The notes below the pieces were generated by a model. It did not search any database, was not told the DNA's origin, and saw nothing but the letters and a program-made list of their open reading frames with translations. This document shows positions 47,232 to 55,563 of a stretch of 64,000 nt of DNA, piece by piece. This DNA comes from JBDHXE01 sp035445085. GTDB lineage: Bacteria; Bacteroidota; Ignavibacteria; Kapaibacteriales; UBA2268. The position numbers and the translations under genes are program-made. The stretch is from contig DAOMQA010000001.1 in assembly GCA_035445085.1 (NCBI GenBank), forward strand, positions 248,001-312,000. Reading direction: 5' to 3'. The number at the start of each line of letters is the position of its first letter. The stretch's first letter is position 1.

Positions 47232-47804
47232 TTAAATTTCTAATTCTACTTGGCTAAAGTCTAGTTCCACAGGAGTTTTACGCCCTAGTATACCGACTTC
47301 AACTTTAAGTTTCTGTTTTTCGTAATTGACTTCTTTAACTGTACCGTTGAAGGTATTAAAAGGTCCTTCGATAACTCTAACTGGATCGCCCACCTCGAAT
47401 GAGGTTTCGACGGTAGTTATGTCTTTTCTTTCTTCGACTCTACCAATAATTCTCTCTACTTCGTTGGCTTGGAGAGGAGTAGCTTCATTTCTACGCCCTA
47501 CAAAACTAACAATTGAAGGAATTTGAGATATGACGTCTTTAACTTTTTTGTCTAAAATGACTCTAACTAAAATATATCCAGGTAGGAAATTTCTAACTTT
47601 AGTTCTACGCTTGCCATTCCTTACTTCGAAAACAGTTTCATTAGGAATAATGACTTCAGCCACACGATCCTCCAAGCCAAGTCTTTTAGCCTCATATTCA
47701 ATTGCGGCTTTTACTTTGGCTTCATGACCAGTAAACGTCCTTAGGGCATACCATTTAGGTTCGATTACATCTTCAATTGGCTGTATGTTATTTTCATTAT
47801 TCAT
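47232..47804 (-). CDS. nusG: transcription antitermination factor NusG
   Basis: 190 residues. NGN domain from PKWYALRTFTGHEAKVKAAIE to FVGRRNEATPLQ, then a KOW domain at about 135-165 (FEVGDPVRVIEGPFNTFNGTVKEV). Couples RNA polymerase to the ribosome or Rho. Six bp from secE. Confidence 0.97.
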   Translation of the reverse strand: MNNENNIQPIEDVIEPKWYALRTFTGHEAKVKAAIEYEAKRLGLEDRVAEVIIPNETVFEVRNGKRRTKVRNFLPGYILVRVILDKKVKDVISQIPSIVSFVGRRNEATPLQANEVERIIGRVEERKDITTVETSFEVGDPVRVIEGPFNTFNGTVKEVNYEKQKLKVEVGILGRKTPVELDFSQVELEI

Positions 47805-47810
47805 AATATA

Positions 47811-47993
47811 TTAAAATATTGCCTTCATTACTGTGGTCATTACTTCATCTATAAGGAATGTAAACCCAGTAATGATAGCAGTCATTACAATCACTACAAC
47901 AGTAGATTCACGAAGTTGCTCTTTGGTAGGCCAAGAAACTTTTTTCATTTCTACTACTACTTCGTTTGTAAATTTTTTTATTTTAGCAACCAT
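47811..47993 (-). CDS. secE: preprotein translocase subunit SecE
   Basis: 60 residues, the short single-span form. EVVVEMKKVSWPTKEQLRES is the conserved amphipathic segment, followed by one membrane helix (about 33-52). No Shine-Dalgarno sequence is visible. rpmG, often found between tRNA-Trp and secE, is absent. Confidence 0.96.
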   Translation of the reverse strand: MVAKIKKFTNEVVVEMKKVSWPTKEQLRESTVVVIVMTAIITGFTFLIDEVMTTVMKAIF

Positions 47994-48015
47994 TATTCTA
48001 TTATCATATTAACGT

Positions 48016-48050
48016 TAAAAAGGAGTAATAACCAAAACCGATTAACTCCT
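48016..48050 (-). terminator. terminator between tRNA-Trp and secE
   Basis: On the minus strand AGGAGT pairs with ACTCCT, extended by AAT/ATT past a bulged T, followed by TTTTTAA. It ends the tRNA transcript five bases after the tRNA-Trp 3' end. secE begins about 23 bases later, so the secE operon relies on partial readthrough or an overlapping promoter. Confidence 0.6.
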
Positions 48051-48055
48051 ATTAG

Positions 48056-48128
48056 CACGGATGGCAGGAATCGAACCCGCAGCCTACGGTTTTGGAGACC
48101 GCCACTCTACCAGTTGAGCTACATCCGT
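48056..48128 (-). tRNA. tRNA-Trp (anticodon CCA)
   Basis: 73 nt. Acceptor ACGGATG/CATCCGT with discriminator G, D-stem GCTC/GAGT, anticodon stem GCGGT/ACCGT with loop CTCCAAA, T-loop TTCGATT. The CCA end is not encoded. Confidence 0.97.
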
Positions 48129-48136
48129 GTAACCCG

Positions 48137-48209
<73 letters not shown>

Positions 48210-48247
48210 AGATACATTTTTCAGCTGATTCACTCTAATTACAGAAG

Positions 48248-48320
48248 AGCGGGAGACGAGACTCGAACCCGCGACCCTCAGCTTGGAAGGCTGATGCTCT
48301 ACCGACTGAGCTACTCCCGC
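48248..48320 (-). tRNA. tRNA-Gly (anticodon TCC)
   Basis: 73 nt. Acceptor GCGGGAG/CTCCCGC, discriminator U as expected for Gly, anticodon stem TCAGC/GCTGA with loop CTTCCAA, T-loop TTCGAGT. The CCA end is not encoded. Confidence 0.97.
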
Positions 48321-48334
48321 ATCGAATTAAAGTG

Positions 48335-48418
48335 TGGGTAGAGAAGGATTTGAACCTCCGTAGGGTGTTACCCAGCAGATTTACAGTCTGCCCCGTTTGA
48401 CCGCTTCGGTATCTACCC
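48335..48418 (-). tRNA. tRNA-Tyr (anticodon GTA)
   Basis: 84 nt with the long variable arm of a class II tRNA. Acceptor GGGTAGA/TCTACCC, discriminator A, anticodon stem GCAGA/TCTGC with loop CTGTAAA, T-loop TTCAAAT. The CCA end is not encoded. First tRNA of the cluster. Confidence 0.97.
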
Positions 48419-48433
48419 CTTTAATTGAGCTTA

Positions 48434-48464
48434 CAAAAATAATACTTTTTCCGATATAAACAAA
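48434..48464 (-). promoter_or_regulatory. Bacteroidota-type promoter of the tRNA cluster
   Basis: On the minus strand a -33 TTTG (48464-48461) is separated by 19 bases from a -7 TATTTTTG (48441-48434), followed by TAAGCTC. The tRNA-Tyr 5' end lies 15 bases downstream of the -7 box. The same TATTTTTGTAAGCTC occurs at the rpsL promoter. Confidence 0.75.
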
Positions 48465-48504
48465 ATTATTTTTTCAATTTTACTGAAAAAGTACTATATA
48501 TTTT

Positions 48505-49071
48505 TTATTTTGTTATTCCTAATTCAACTTTTGCGAAGGAAACAGCCATTTTTAGTAAAGGCTGGTCTAATTCTACCTCTATTTTAGATTGAATTTCTCT
48601 CAAACCCATTTGAGGATTGCTTTTCACAAAGCTAAGCACCCTATCATAAGCATCTCCTGGTACAAACATTTTGCTATCTAATGGATACGGAGCCTCTACA
48701 AGCTCTACAATATAGTTTGACGCCATAGCTAAATTATTGGCAAAGAGCCTCTTAGTAACATCTTCAAAGGACAAACCTTTTTCTAATAATTTCAGAGCAT
48801 CGTTTGCTACCTTAGATACTTTTGGTTCTTTTGGGTTTAATTTTATTTTTTCTATTTCAACAAGAAACATTTTAGCAAAACGCTGAACAAATAATTGGCT
48901 AATACCTGAAACTTTTTTAAGTTCCCCTTCTGTTTCTGGTAGATTATCGGCTATTTTTCTTAAAGCAACATCGCTAATAATCCCCCGTGGTACTACGCCA
49001 GCATTTTCTGCAATTTCTCTACGTAATGAAACTAGTTTATTAAATATAAGATCGCTGTCAATTTTTTCCAT
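48505..49071 (-). CDS. HRDC plus HTH_40-type protein, detached RecQ C-terminus
   Basis: 188 residues. Residues about 5-78 form an HRDC domain (IFNKLVSLRREIAENAGVVP, ALRKIADNLPET, VSGISQLFVQRF). Residues about 90-185 resemble the helix-turn-helix HTH_40 module found at the C-terminus of many Bacteroidota RecQ helicases. There is no helicase motif. It lies 24 bp after the recQ stop on the same strand. The likely reading is a RecQ accessory domain carried as a separate polypeptide that modulates DNA binding. Whether it is a true stable split or an independent HRDC protein cannot be told from one sequence. Confidence 0.75.
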   Translation of the reverse strand: MEKIDSDLIFNKLVSLRREIAENAGVVPRGIISDVALRKIADNLPETEGELKKVSGISQLFVQRFAKMFLVEIEKIKLNPKEPKVSKVANDALKLLEKGLSFEDVTKRLFANNLAMASNYIVELVEAPYPLDSKMFVPGDAYDRVLSFVKSNPQMGLREIQSKIEVELDQPLLKMAVSFAKVELGITK

Positions 49072-49095
49072 TTAGTTTCTCATCGTTTATTTAAA

Positions 49096-51090
49096 TTAAT
49101 TATATTTTAATTGGGATTTACCGAGTGGGGTAATAATCATTTTTTTATTTACACTTTTCTGAATATATCTTTTTGTTAACAACTTAGATATAAGCTCTTC
49201 CGTCTCTTGCTTGTTGTAATCCATAGCTGCACCATAATAATCTTTAATCTCATCAGTGTTTGCTATTTTAAAGGCACTTTTTTTACCTAATAAGATAGTA
49301 GCAATTTCTCTTTCTGTGTAATAATCTCTTAGTTCATCTACTAATTTAAGAACGAGCGATTCTAAGTAATCTGTTCTCTGTTTGATTTTAATTAACTTGC
49401 TGTCATTAGCATTACAAGATGAACAGTTATTGCAATTATCATTAGTATTATCATTCTTTTCACCAAAATATTTAAGAATATAATGGCGTTTGCATTGATT
49501 AGTTTCAGCATATTCAATAACTTTAGAAAGTTTATTATAAGCAAACTTTTCTCTATCAGCTAACTCATTATAGTTAATATTCAGGCTGGACGAATAATCA
49601 AAAACAAATTGATTTTCACTTATTTCGGCGTTATAATTAGATATTTCTATGTTGCCTGAAAAGTTAAAGGCTCTTATAGCTTCTTCAATCTTTTCCTTTT
49701 GAACGATACTATTTAGGTTTAATTGCTTTAAATCTATGTCTACAGTTCTACGGAAAGCTTCGCGTGGAGTTATTCTAAGTAATTCTTCAAGAACCTGCTG
49801 TTTATCAGGATTAAGATTATTAAAATACTCACTAATTCTATCTGTAGTAGTAGTAATTCTAATACTTGCGTTTTGACTAAAATTCACACGACATATAACT
49901 GCATCTCTTTCTAAGAGCTTTAAAATAGTTTCGGTGCTTCTTTGTGATAATCCAATTTCGTTAGCTAAAGTTAGAGCTGAAGGAACTATCCCGTTTAAGG
50001 AATTTTTCTTAATAAAGTCATATGCTTTTAGAATATGGCTTTTAGATGGATAGTTTGATTGAATAAAGAAATTTTGCAAATTAATATCACTTGGATGATA
50101 TAGCAAAATCGACATTGCGTCTTTACCGTCTCTTCCTGCACGCCCTGCTTCTTGGTAGTATTGTTCTAAAGTAGAAGTTAAATCTATATGAATTACATTT
50201 CTAACATCGGCTTTGTCTATTCCCATACCAAAAGCATTAGTAGCTACAATCACTTTCGTTTTATCTTTAATAAAACGGCTTTGCACAGCGTCGCGTAATT
50301 GTTGTTTTAAGCCAGCGTGATACATTTCAGCATTAATTTTATATTTTTGTAGCTCTATTGCAAAAGTTTCAGTTCTTTTTCGCGATCCGGCATAAATTAT
50401 AGTAGACCCGTTTTTTGTATCGGCTAAAATATCAAGAGTATCAGAAATTTTATCATTACTAAGTTTAGTTCGATAATTTAGATTTTTTCTGTCAAAACCT
50501 TTGATAAATCTATTCTCACTTTTAAGATTTAAGATTTTGACTATATCATTTTGAACGATTGGCGTTGCGGTAGCAGTAAGGGCTATAACAGGTACCCTTT
50601 CTATGTGCTCAAACATATTATTTATTGAATTATATGAGGGTCTGAAATCATGTCCCCATTCTGAAATACAATGGGCTTCGTCTACGGCTACAAATGAGAT
50701 ATTAATTTTTTTAAGCATCCTCAGGAAAGATTTATTTTCTAATCTTTCTGGTGATATATATATGAGTTTATATACCCCTCGTATAGCGTCGTTCATCCTA
50801 TTAACAACTTCACTGAAGTCTATTGAACTATTAATTAAGGTAGCAGGTATGCTTTTGCCTATTAGGGCATCTACCTGGTCTTTCATTAGAGCCATCAGAG
50901 GAGAAATTACAAGAGCAGTACCATTCATAACAGTAGCAGGTAATTGATAGCAAAGAGATTTCCCGCCACCAGTCGCCATAACTACTAAGGTATCATTACA
51001 ATTAATTATAGAGTTGATTATTTCTTGTTGTCCATCTCTAAAATTTTCGTAACCAAAGTATTTATTAAGATACTTTACTAAATTGCCCAT
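49096..51090 (-). CDS. recQ: ATP-dependent DNA helicase RecQ
   Basis: 664 residues. Motif 0 GYENFRDGQQEI, Walker A ATGGGKS (39-45), DEAH (137-140), the aromatic-rich loop HCISEWGHDFRPSY, SAT-like TATATP, and motif VI QEAGRAGRDG. A zinc-binding segment near 535-562 has Cys-KRH, then CNNC and C. A winged-helix domain ends the protein at GKSQLKYN, so the expected HRDC domain is missing from this chain and is found in the next gene. Unwinds recombination and replication-fork structures 3' to 5'. Confidence 0.95.
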   Translation of the reverse strand: MGNLVKYLNKYFGYENFRDGQQEIINSIINCNDTLVVMATGGGKSLCYQLPATVMNGTALVISPLMALMKDQVDALIGKSIPATLINSSIDFSEVVNRMNDAIRGVYKLIYISPERLENKSFLRMLKKINISFVAVDEAHCISEWGHDFRPSYNSINNMFEHIERVPVIALTATATPIVQNDIVKILNLKSENRFIKGFDRKNLNYRTKLSNDKISDTLDILADTKNGSTIIYAGSRKRTETFAIELQKYKINAEMYHAGLKQQLRDAVQSRFIKDKTKVIVATNAFGMGIDKADVRNVIHIDLTSTLEQYYQEAGRAGRDGKDAMSILLYHPSDINLQNFFIQSNYPSKSHILKAYDFIKKNSLNGIVPSALTLANEIGLSQRSTETILKLLERDAVICRVNFSQNASIRITTTTDRISEYFNNLNPDKQQVLEELLRITPREAFRRTVDIDLKQLNLNSIVQKEKIEEAIRAFNFSGNIEISNYNAEISENQFVFDYSSSLNINYNELADREKFAYNKLSKVIEYAETNQCKRHYILKYFGEKNDNTNDNCNNCSSCNANDSKLIKIKQRTDYLESLVLKLVDELRDYYTEREIATILLGKKSAFKIANTDEIKDYYGAAMDYNKQETEELISKLLTKRYIQKSVNKKMIITPLGKSQLKYN

Positions 51091-51237
51091 TCGCTGACGA
51101 CATATATTTTCAACTTAATACTCTCCCTAAAGTTCAAAAATAATCATTTTTTTCCGAATAATGTTTGAATAGTAATGTTTTTTTATGATTTTATTATTAT
51201 TTTTAAGTTTTTTGATTTCTTTCCGATATTTAAATAT

Positions 51238-51999
51238 ATGTTTAAAAGAAAAGAATACAAGGACGATACACATAACACAGGTGCAGATAGATATCTAATC
51301 ACCTATGCCGATTTAATAACGCTATTACTCGGCTTATTCGTAGTATTGTATTCGTCAGCTCAAGTAGATCAAGAAAAATTCAAAGAGTATTCTAATGCAC
51401 TATCTGAGTATTTTACGGCAAAAAATGACAAAGTGCTACAAGGCGGAGATGGTGTGTTGCAGGGTAACAAGCAAGCAGTTCCAGAACCTATATTAGCGCC
51501 TCCCGTACAAAAATCGCTTCCAGCCTTAAAAGATGAAATAAGTAACAAGTTAAATAACTTGCTTAGCGACAAGAGCATTAGCTTAGTTATGGAAGATTCG
51601 ACATTACGAATAAGCTTGTCTGAGCAGTTACTTTTTAAATCTGGTGTAGCTAAGTTAGAGCAAAGTGGAATTATAGCTTTAGATACAATAGCTAAAATTA
51701 TAAATGGCACTAATTTTATACTATTTGTAGACGGTCATACTGATAGCGACCCTATTAGAACATTTCAATATGAATCTAATTGGCATTTATCAACGGCTCG
51801 TGCAACTAACGTTGCGTATAAATTAATACGAGATGGTATTGATGAATATAAAATTGTAATAAGAGGGTTTGGTTCGCAGAGACCTATTGCAGACAATACT
51901 ACAAGTGAAGGGAAAAAGCAAAATAGAAGGGTTGATATATTACTTGTGCCACCAGATAACCTAACGCCCACCAAGAAAGGATATATTGATGTTAAATAA
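51238..51999 (+). CDS. motB: MotB-like stator protein with OmpA-type peptidoglycan-binding domain
   Basis: 253 residues from ATG 51238. An in-frame ATG at 51175 would add 21 Phe/Ile-rich residues without conservation or a ribosome-binding site. A short cytoplasmic N-terminus leads to one membrane helix, YADLITLLLGLFVVLYSSA, with the Asp expected to carry the proton. A linker follows, then an OmpA-like domain at about 130-240 (FVDGHTDSDPI, LSTARATNV, GFGSQRPIADN, NRRVDILL). No motA lies next to it, so ion-channel pairing needs a partner elsewhere, or the protein anchors something else. fliW follows. Confidence 0.85.
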   Translation: MFKRKEYKDDTHNTGADRYLITYADLITLLLGLFVVLYSSAQVDQEKFKEYSNALSEYFTAKNDKVLQGGDGVLQGNKQAVPEPILAPPVQKSLPALKDEISNKLNNLLSDKSISLVMEDSTLRISLSEQLLFKSGVAKLEQSGIIALDTIAKIINGTNFILFVDGHTDSDPIRTFQYESNWHLSTARATNVAYKLIRDGIDEYKIVIRGFGSQRPIADNTTSEGKKQNRRVDILLVPPDNLTPTKKGYIDVK

Positions 52000-52058
52000 A
52001 ATTAATAATTTTATATATTTTTTACATATATTTGAAAAACTTATAATAATTGATTCGT

Positions 52059-52481
52059 ATGAATGATAAAACTAATAAGGAAGTAACAATACAAACTCCT
52101 CATTTTGGTAAATTAACTGTGAATGAAGAGATGATTTTCTTATTTGACAATGGAATGCTTGGTTTTGAAGACCTAACTAACTTTGTAGTAGTTAGTGAAG
52201 ATGAATCCGCTCCATTTAAATGGCTGATATCTATTGAAAAGCCAGAGATTGGCTTCCCAATGCTAAGCCCTTGGTTGATAGACTTGAACTATTCTCCAGG
52301 TAATCATTATGACATAGAAAAGCAAGTATTCTTTGTTGTTGTTACACTTGAGAACGAAAATGGAAAAATGACAGCAAATATGAAAGCACCTGTTATATTA
52401 GATACCGAAAATTTAAAAGGTGAGCAAATAATTCTGCCATTTGATAAGTATTCTACAAATTATGTAATTGAAGAAAAATAA
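52059..52481 (+). CDS. fliW: flagellar assembly factor FliW
   Basis: 140 residues from ATG 52059; a TTG three codons upstream is less likely. FliW binds CsrA and flagellin and links flagellin level to translational repression. The family pattern is clear: GMLGFEDLTNFVVV, APFKWLISIEKPEIGFPMLSPWL, FFVVVTLENENGKMTANMKAPVILD and the end YSTNYVIEEK. csrA follows after 19 bp, the standard pair. Confidence 0.93.
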   Translation: MNDKTNKEVTIQTPHFGKLTVNEEMIFLFDNGMLGFEDLTNFVVVSEDESAPFKWLISIEKPEIGFPMLSPWLIDLNYSPGNHYDIEKQVFFVVVTLENENGKMTANMKAPVILDTENLKGEQIILPFDKYSTNYVIEEK

Positions 52482-52500
52482 ACAATGATATTGGATTGAT

Positions 52501-52809
52501 ATGCTGGTATTATCAAGAAAAGTTGGGGAAGTAATAACGATAGGCTCGTCTGTAACGGTTACTGTTCTTAGTGTAGATAGAGGTATAGTGCGTTTAGGTA
52601 TAAATGCCCCTAAATCTATACCAGTCCACAGAAAAGAGATACACGATAAAATTGTAGAAACGAATAGACAAGCAGTAAAAACAGAAATTAGTGCTTTAAA
52701 GAAAGCAATATCAAAATCTAGAATCTTATTAAATAATGACAAGTCCAGTAATGTACAAGGAAAATTATTAAACTTTCCAGAGAAAATTACCGATAATCAA
52801 CAAGAGTAA
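52501..52809 (+). CDS. csrA: carbon storage regulator CsrA with C-terminal extension
   Basis: 102 residues against 60-75 usually. The core MLVLSRKVGEVITIGSSVTV, VDRGIVRLGINAPKSIPVHR is typical, with the RNA-binding L4/R6 and the VHRKEI region intact. Beyond residue 60 comes a Lys/Ser/Asn-rich tail that could mediate FliW binding or regulation. Translational repressor of flagellin and other messages. Confidence 0.95.
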   Translation: MLVLSRKVGEVITIGSSVTVTVLSVDRGIVRLGINAPKSIPVHRKEIHDKIVETNRQAVKTEISALKKAISKSRILLNNDKSSNVQGKLLNFPEKITDNQQE

Positions 52810-52838
52810 TAACCAATAAAGAAGCAGATACATAATAT

Positions 52839-53477
52839 ATGGTAGAGTATTCGGCATTAATAATTGATGATGATATTTGGATGCAAAGGATCTTGTCGAA
52901 GACCTTGGCAAGTTATGGCTTTAAAAAAAGCTATTTAGCAGGAAATGGTATTGAGGGTATAGCTCTTGCTATCGAGCACAAGCCGACTATTTGTTTTTTA
53001 GATATTATGTTGCCTGAATTGAGCGGGCATATCGTAACGAGAATCTTAAAGCGAATAAAAATAGTACAACACATACCGATAATTATGGTTTCAGCTCTTT
53101 CAGACGTAGAAAATCTTGGCTTAACTGTTAAATATGGAGCTTCTGGATACATAACTAAGCCCTTTACGAGAGTTACCATCTATGATAAACTCTTAGACAT
53201 ATTTGGCAAGCAAACTATGGACTATATAATGAGGGGCGATAAAGTTGATTCATTGTTTATAGAGCATGAAACATTTGTTCCCCATACTCCACTACCAAAT
53301 ACATCTAACGACGAGAACTTTCTTAAAACAAATAACGATTTTTTACCTCCAGACTATAATAGTGGTAGTGGGACGATTAATACTAAAAAAGCAGAGCAAA
53401 TTAATCAGCATTACCAAGAAGATGATAAGAAAAATTTAGACGCAATTCGCAAAATGCTCTTAAAGAATAGGGGTTAA
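52839..53477 (+). CDS. receiver-only response regulator
   Basis: 212 residues. Receiver domain 1-120: acidic pair in IDDDI (10-12), phospho-acceptor Asp55 in CFLDIMLPE, the MVSALSD switch Ser, and YITKPF Lys near 107. The remaining 90 residues are Asn/Ser/Asp-rich with no output domain, apart from a charged helix at the end. Follows csrA after 29 bp. One base separates it from the HD-domain gene, so a shared pathway is likely. No histidine kinase is in the window. Confidence 0.9.
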   Translation: MVEYSALIIDDDIWMQRILSKTLASYGFKKSYLAGNGIEGIALAIEHKPTICFLDIMLPELSGHIVTRILKRIKIVQHIPIIMVSALSDVENLGLTVKYGASGYITKPFTRVTIYDKLLDIFGKQTMDYIMRGDKVDSLFIEHETFVPHTPLPNTSNDENFLKTNNDFLPPDYNSGSGTINTKKAEQINQHYQEDDKKNLDAIRKMLLKNRG

Positions 53478-53478
53478 T

Positions 53479-54687
53479 ATGATAGTGAATTTCTCCCTGG
53501 TTAATGAGCTTTTCAGAGCGTACCATATTCAGAGATGGAATGATAGAATTAGACCAATGGACTTGATAGAAATGGATAAGCACGCCCACAAGATGATAAT
53601 TGCTTATACAATTGCCAAATATGAGGAGGATAAAGGCAATTCAATAGACTGGCAGACCTTGATTAAAGATGGCATTTATGAGTTAATTAGGCGAATTGTT
53701 ATCTCTGATATTAAGTCCCCTATTTATGCTGAAATCAAGAAAAACAAGACTGTATTTGAAGAGTTAAATAAATATGTTTATCGGCAGGTTGAACCTAAAA
53801 TCGAAAACGTTATTATTAAAAATGAATTACAAGACTTTCTTTTTAATGATACCGAGAAGAATGATTTAACTAAAAGAGTTTTGGACGCCGCTCATATTTT
53901 TTCTAGCTTCTGGGAATTTCAAATAATAAAGCAGGCTAACCCATTTAGCTACCAAAATATTAGAATAGAAACGGAGCTGCTCAATAAAATTAATCAATAT
54001 GCAGATTTAGAAGGTATACAAAAGCTAATACACAAGCATACTATTAGTAATTTTATTGATTTATGTGGGCAATTACGTTTTCAGATGAGATGGGCACAAG
54101 TTCCACGTGTACCTAAAACCTCTGTTTTAGGGCATATATTATTAGTTGGGATTATATCTTATTTCTTTACCAGAGAAAATGAAGCCTGCGACAAAAGACT
54201 TTATAATGCTTTCTTTGGTGGCTTGTTTCATGATTTACCAGAAGCTGTAACACGGGATATAATTTCGCCAGTGAAACGTTCCTCTGAAGAATTTGATTCT
54301 CTTATTAAGAACTTAGAGCAACAATTAGCCGAAAAGGAAATATTCCCATTAATTGACCATAATTGGCTAAATGAAATAAAGTACTTTTCTATTGATGAGT
54401 TTGATAATAAGGTAGAAGTTGAAGGCAAAATCATTAATAAAGATATTTCAATCGAATTATTAAATACAAAATATAATCAAAATAGTTTTAATCCTTATGA
54501 TGGCGAAATAATAAGGGCTGCAGATCATTTAACTGCTTTCTTAGAAGCATGGAACTCTTGTAGTGCTGGAATAAAGACTGAAGAACTTTCTCAAGCAGCA
54601 CAAAATATTAAGGATATGTACAAGAATAAATCTTTAGGTAATGTCGCAATTAAAAATTTATACTCAAATTTTAAGAGTAGTTGGTAG
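53479..54687 (+). CDS. tandem HD-domain protein, YfbR-like, first domain degenerate
   Basis: 402 residues. Two YfbR-like HD folds in tandem. In the first, around residues 15-90, the opening RW and a KHAHK stretch remain but the HD pair is replaced by DG (IKDGIYELIRR). The second, about 195-350, keeps a metal-site His in VLGHILLVG, the HD of GGLFHDLPEAVTRDIISPVK and an Asp in RAADHLTAFL, so it is probably an active metal phosphohydrolase. YfbR acts on deoxynucleoside monophosphates; the substrate here is unknown. Coupled to the response regulator. Confidence 0.75.
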   Translation: MIVNFSLVNELFRAYHIQRWNDRIRPMDLIEMDKHAHKMIIAYTIAKYEEDKGNSIDWQTLIKDGIYELIRRIVISDIKSPIYAEIKKNKTVFEELNKYVYRQVEPKIENVIIKNELQDFLFNDTEKNDLTKRVLDAAHIFSSFWEFQIIKQANPFSYQNIRIETELLNKINQYADLEGIQKLIHKHTISNFIDLCGQLRFQMRWAQVPRVPKTSVLGHILLVGIISYFFTRENEACDKRLYNAFFGGLFHDLPEAVTRDIISPVKRSSEEFDSLIKNLEQQLAEKEIFPLIDHNWLNEIKYFSIDEFDNKVEVEGKIINKDISIELLNTKYNQNSFNPYDGEIIRAADHLTAFLEAWNSCSAGIKTEELSQAAQNIKDMYKNKSLGNVAIKNLYSNFKSSW

Positions 54688-54726
54688 AGAATAAGTCTGA
54701 GTTTATTTGCAATATTATATATATCT

Positions 54727-54942
54727 TTAATACTGCCATTTTTCTGGGTTTGCATTATATTCATCCTCGGCATAGGACAATAATTCATCTAATTCTAAGA
54801 ACCAATCTTCCTTTATGGCTTGTTTATTAGGGTCGGCATAATATGATAAGATATACCCTGCTGAATCCTTATCTTTATGCCAAGAAAGAAAGGCAAAATC
54901 TTTGTTTTTTTTATCATCAAGAATTTGATTAAATTTTTTCAT
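54727..54942 (-). CDS. small uncharacterised protein coupled to the biotin carrier gene
   Basis: 71 residues, no recognised family. The sequence has a basic N-terminus (MKKFNQILDDKKNKDF), WHKDKDSAGYILSYYADPN, and an acidic Trp/Tyr-rich C-terminus (EDWFLELDELLSYAEDEYN). No signal or membrane segment. Its ATG overlaps the stop of the biotin carrier gene as TGATG, so translation is very likely coupled. It could be a subunit or regulator of the biotin enzyme. Confidence 0.6.
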   Translation of the reverse strand: MKKFNQILDDKKNKDFAFLSWHKDKDSAGYILSYYADPNKQAIKEDWFLELDELLSYAEDEYNANPEKWQY

Positions 54943-55460
54943 CAGTTTGGTTCAATCGTTATTAATACTTTATCTTTATCTACGGCACTACCTTCGCTCA
55001 CTTTAATTTCCTTTACAATACCATTAATATTAGATTTAATCAGATTTTCCATTTTCATAGCTTCAATAATCAGCAATTTATCGCCAGCACTTACCTGCAT
55101 GCCTATTTGGGTAAATATTTTAATAATGAGACCGGGCATCGGTGATTTAATAACTCCAGCATTGGCAGCATTAGCTTTTACATTATTGTTGATAAACTTT
55201 TGCAACAATTCTCGTGTTGAATCTTTAATTTCAACATCATAGCTAAAACCGTTTAAATTAATAGTTAAATTATTATTATTTTCGTTAAATTCAATATGTT
55301 GTATTTGATTATTAACCATCACCGAATAAACATTAGAGCTAATTTGTTTTAATATTTTAATTTCGTATTCATTATCTCCAATTTTAATGTTATTATCATT
55401 TTTATTATCATAATTAACATTAAAGTCCTTATTATTAACAGAAATTGTTAAATTTTCCAT
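54942..55460 (-). CDS. biotin carboxyl carrier protein, acyl-CoA or pyruvate carboxylase type
   Basis: 172 residues. The C-terminal biotinyl domain (about 100-170) has the biotin-acceptor Lys in EAMKMEN, with SPMPGLIIKI and VSAGDKLLII around it. The N-terminal about 90 residues are Asn-rich beta strands, like the C-terminal linker of propionyl-CoA carboxylase alpha. No carboxylase or transferase gene is nearby, so partner enzyme and pathway remain open. Confidence 0.88.
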   Translation of the reverse strand: MENLTISVNNKDFNVNYDNKNDNNIKIGDNEYEIKILKQISSNVYSVMVNNQIQHIEFNENNNNLTINLNGFSYDVEIKDSTRELLQKFINNNVKANAANAGVIKSPMPGLIIKIFTQIGMQVSAGDKLLIIEAMKMENLIKSNINGIVKEIKVSEGSAVDKDKVLITIEPN

Positions 55461-55563
55461 ATCTATTTTGATTTTTGATTATATTAAAGATAGTTAAACT
55501 ATTAAAAATGAAATAAATTTTATTTAATTTTGTTATTAAACAATATTGATTTTTAGAATTTGT

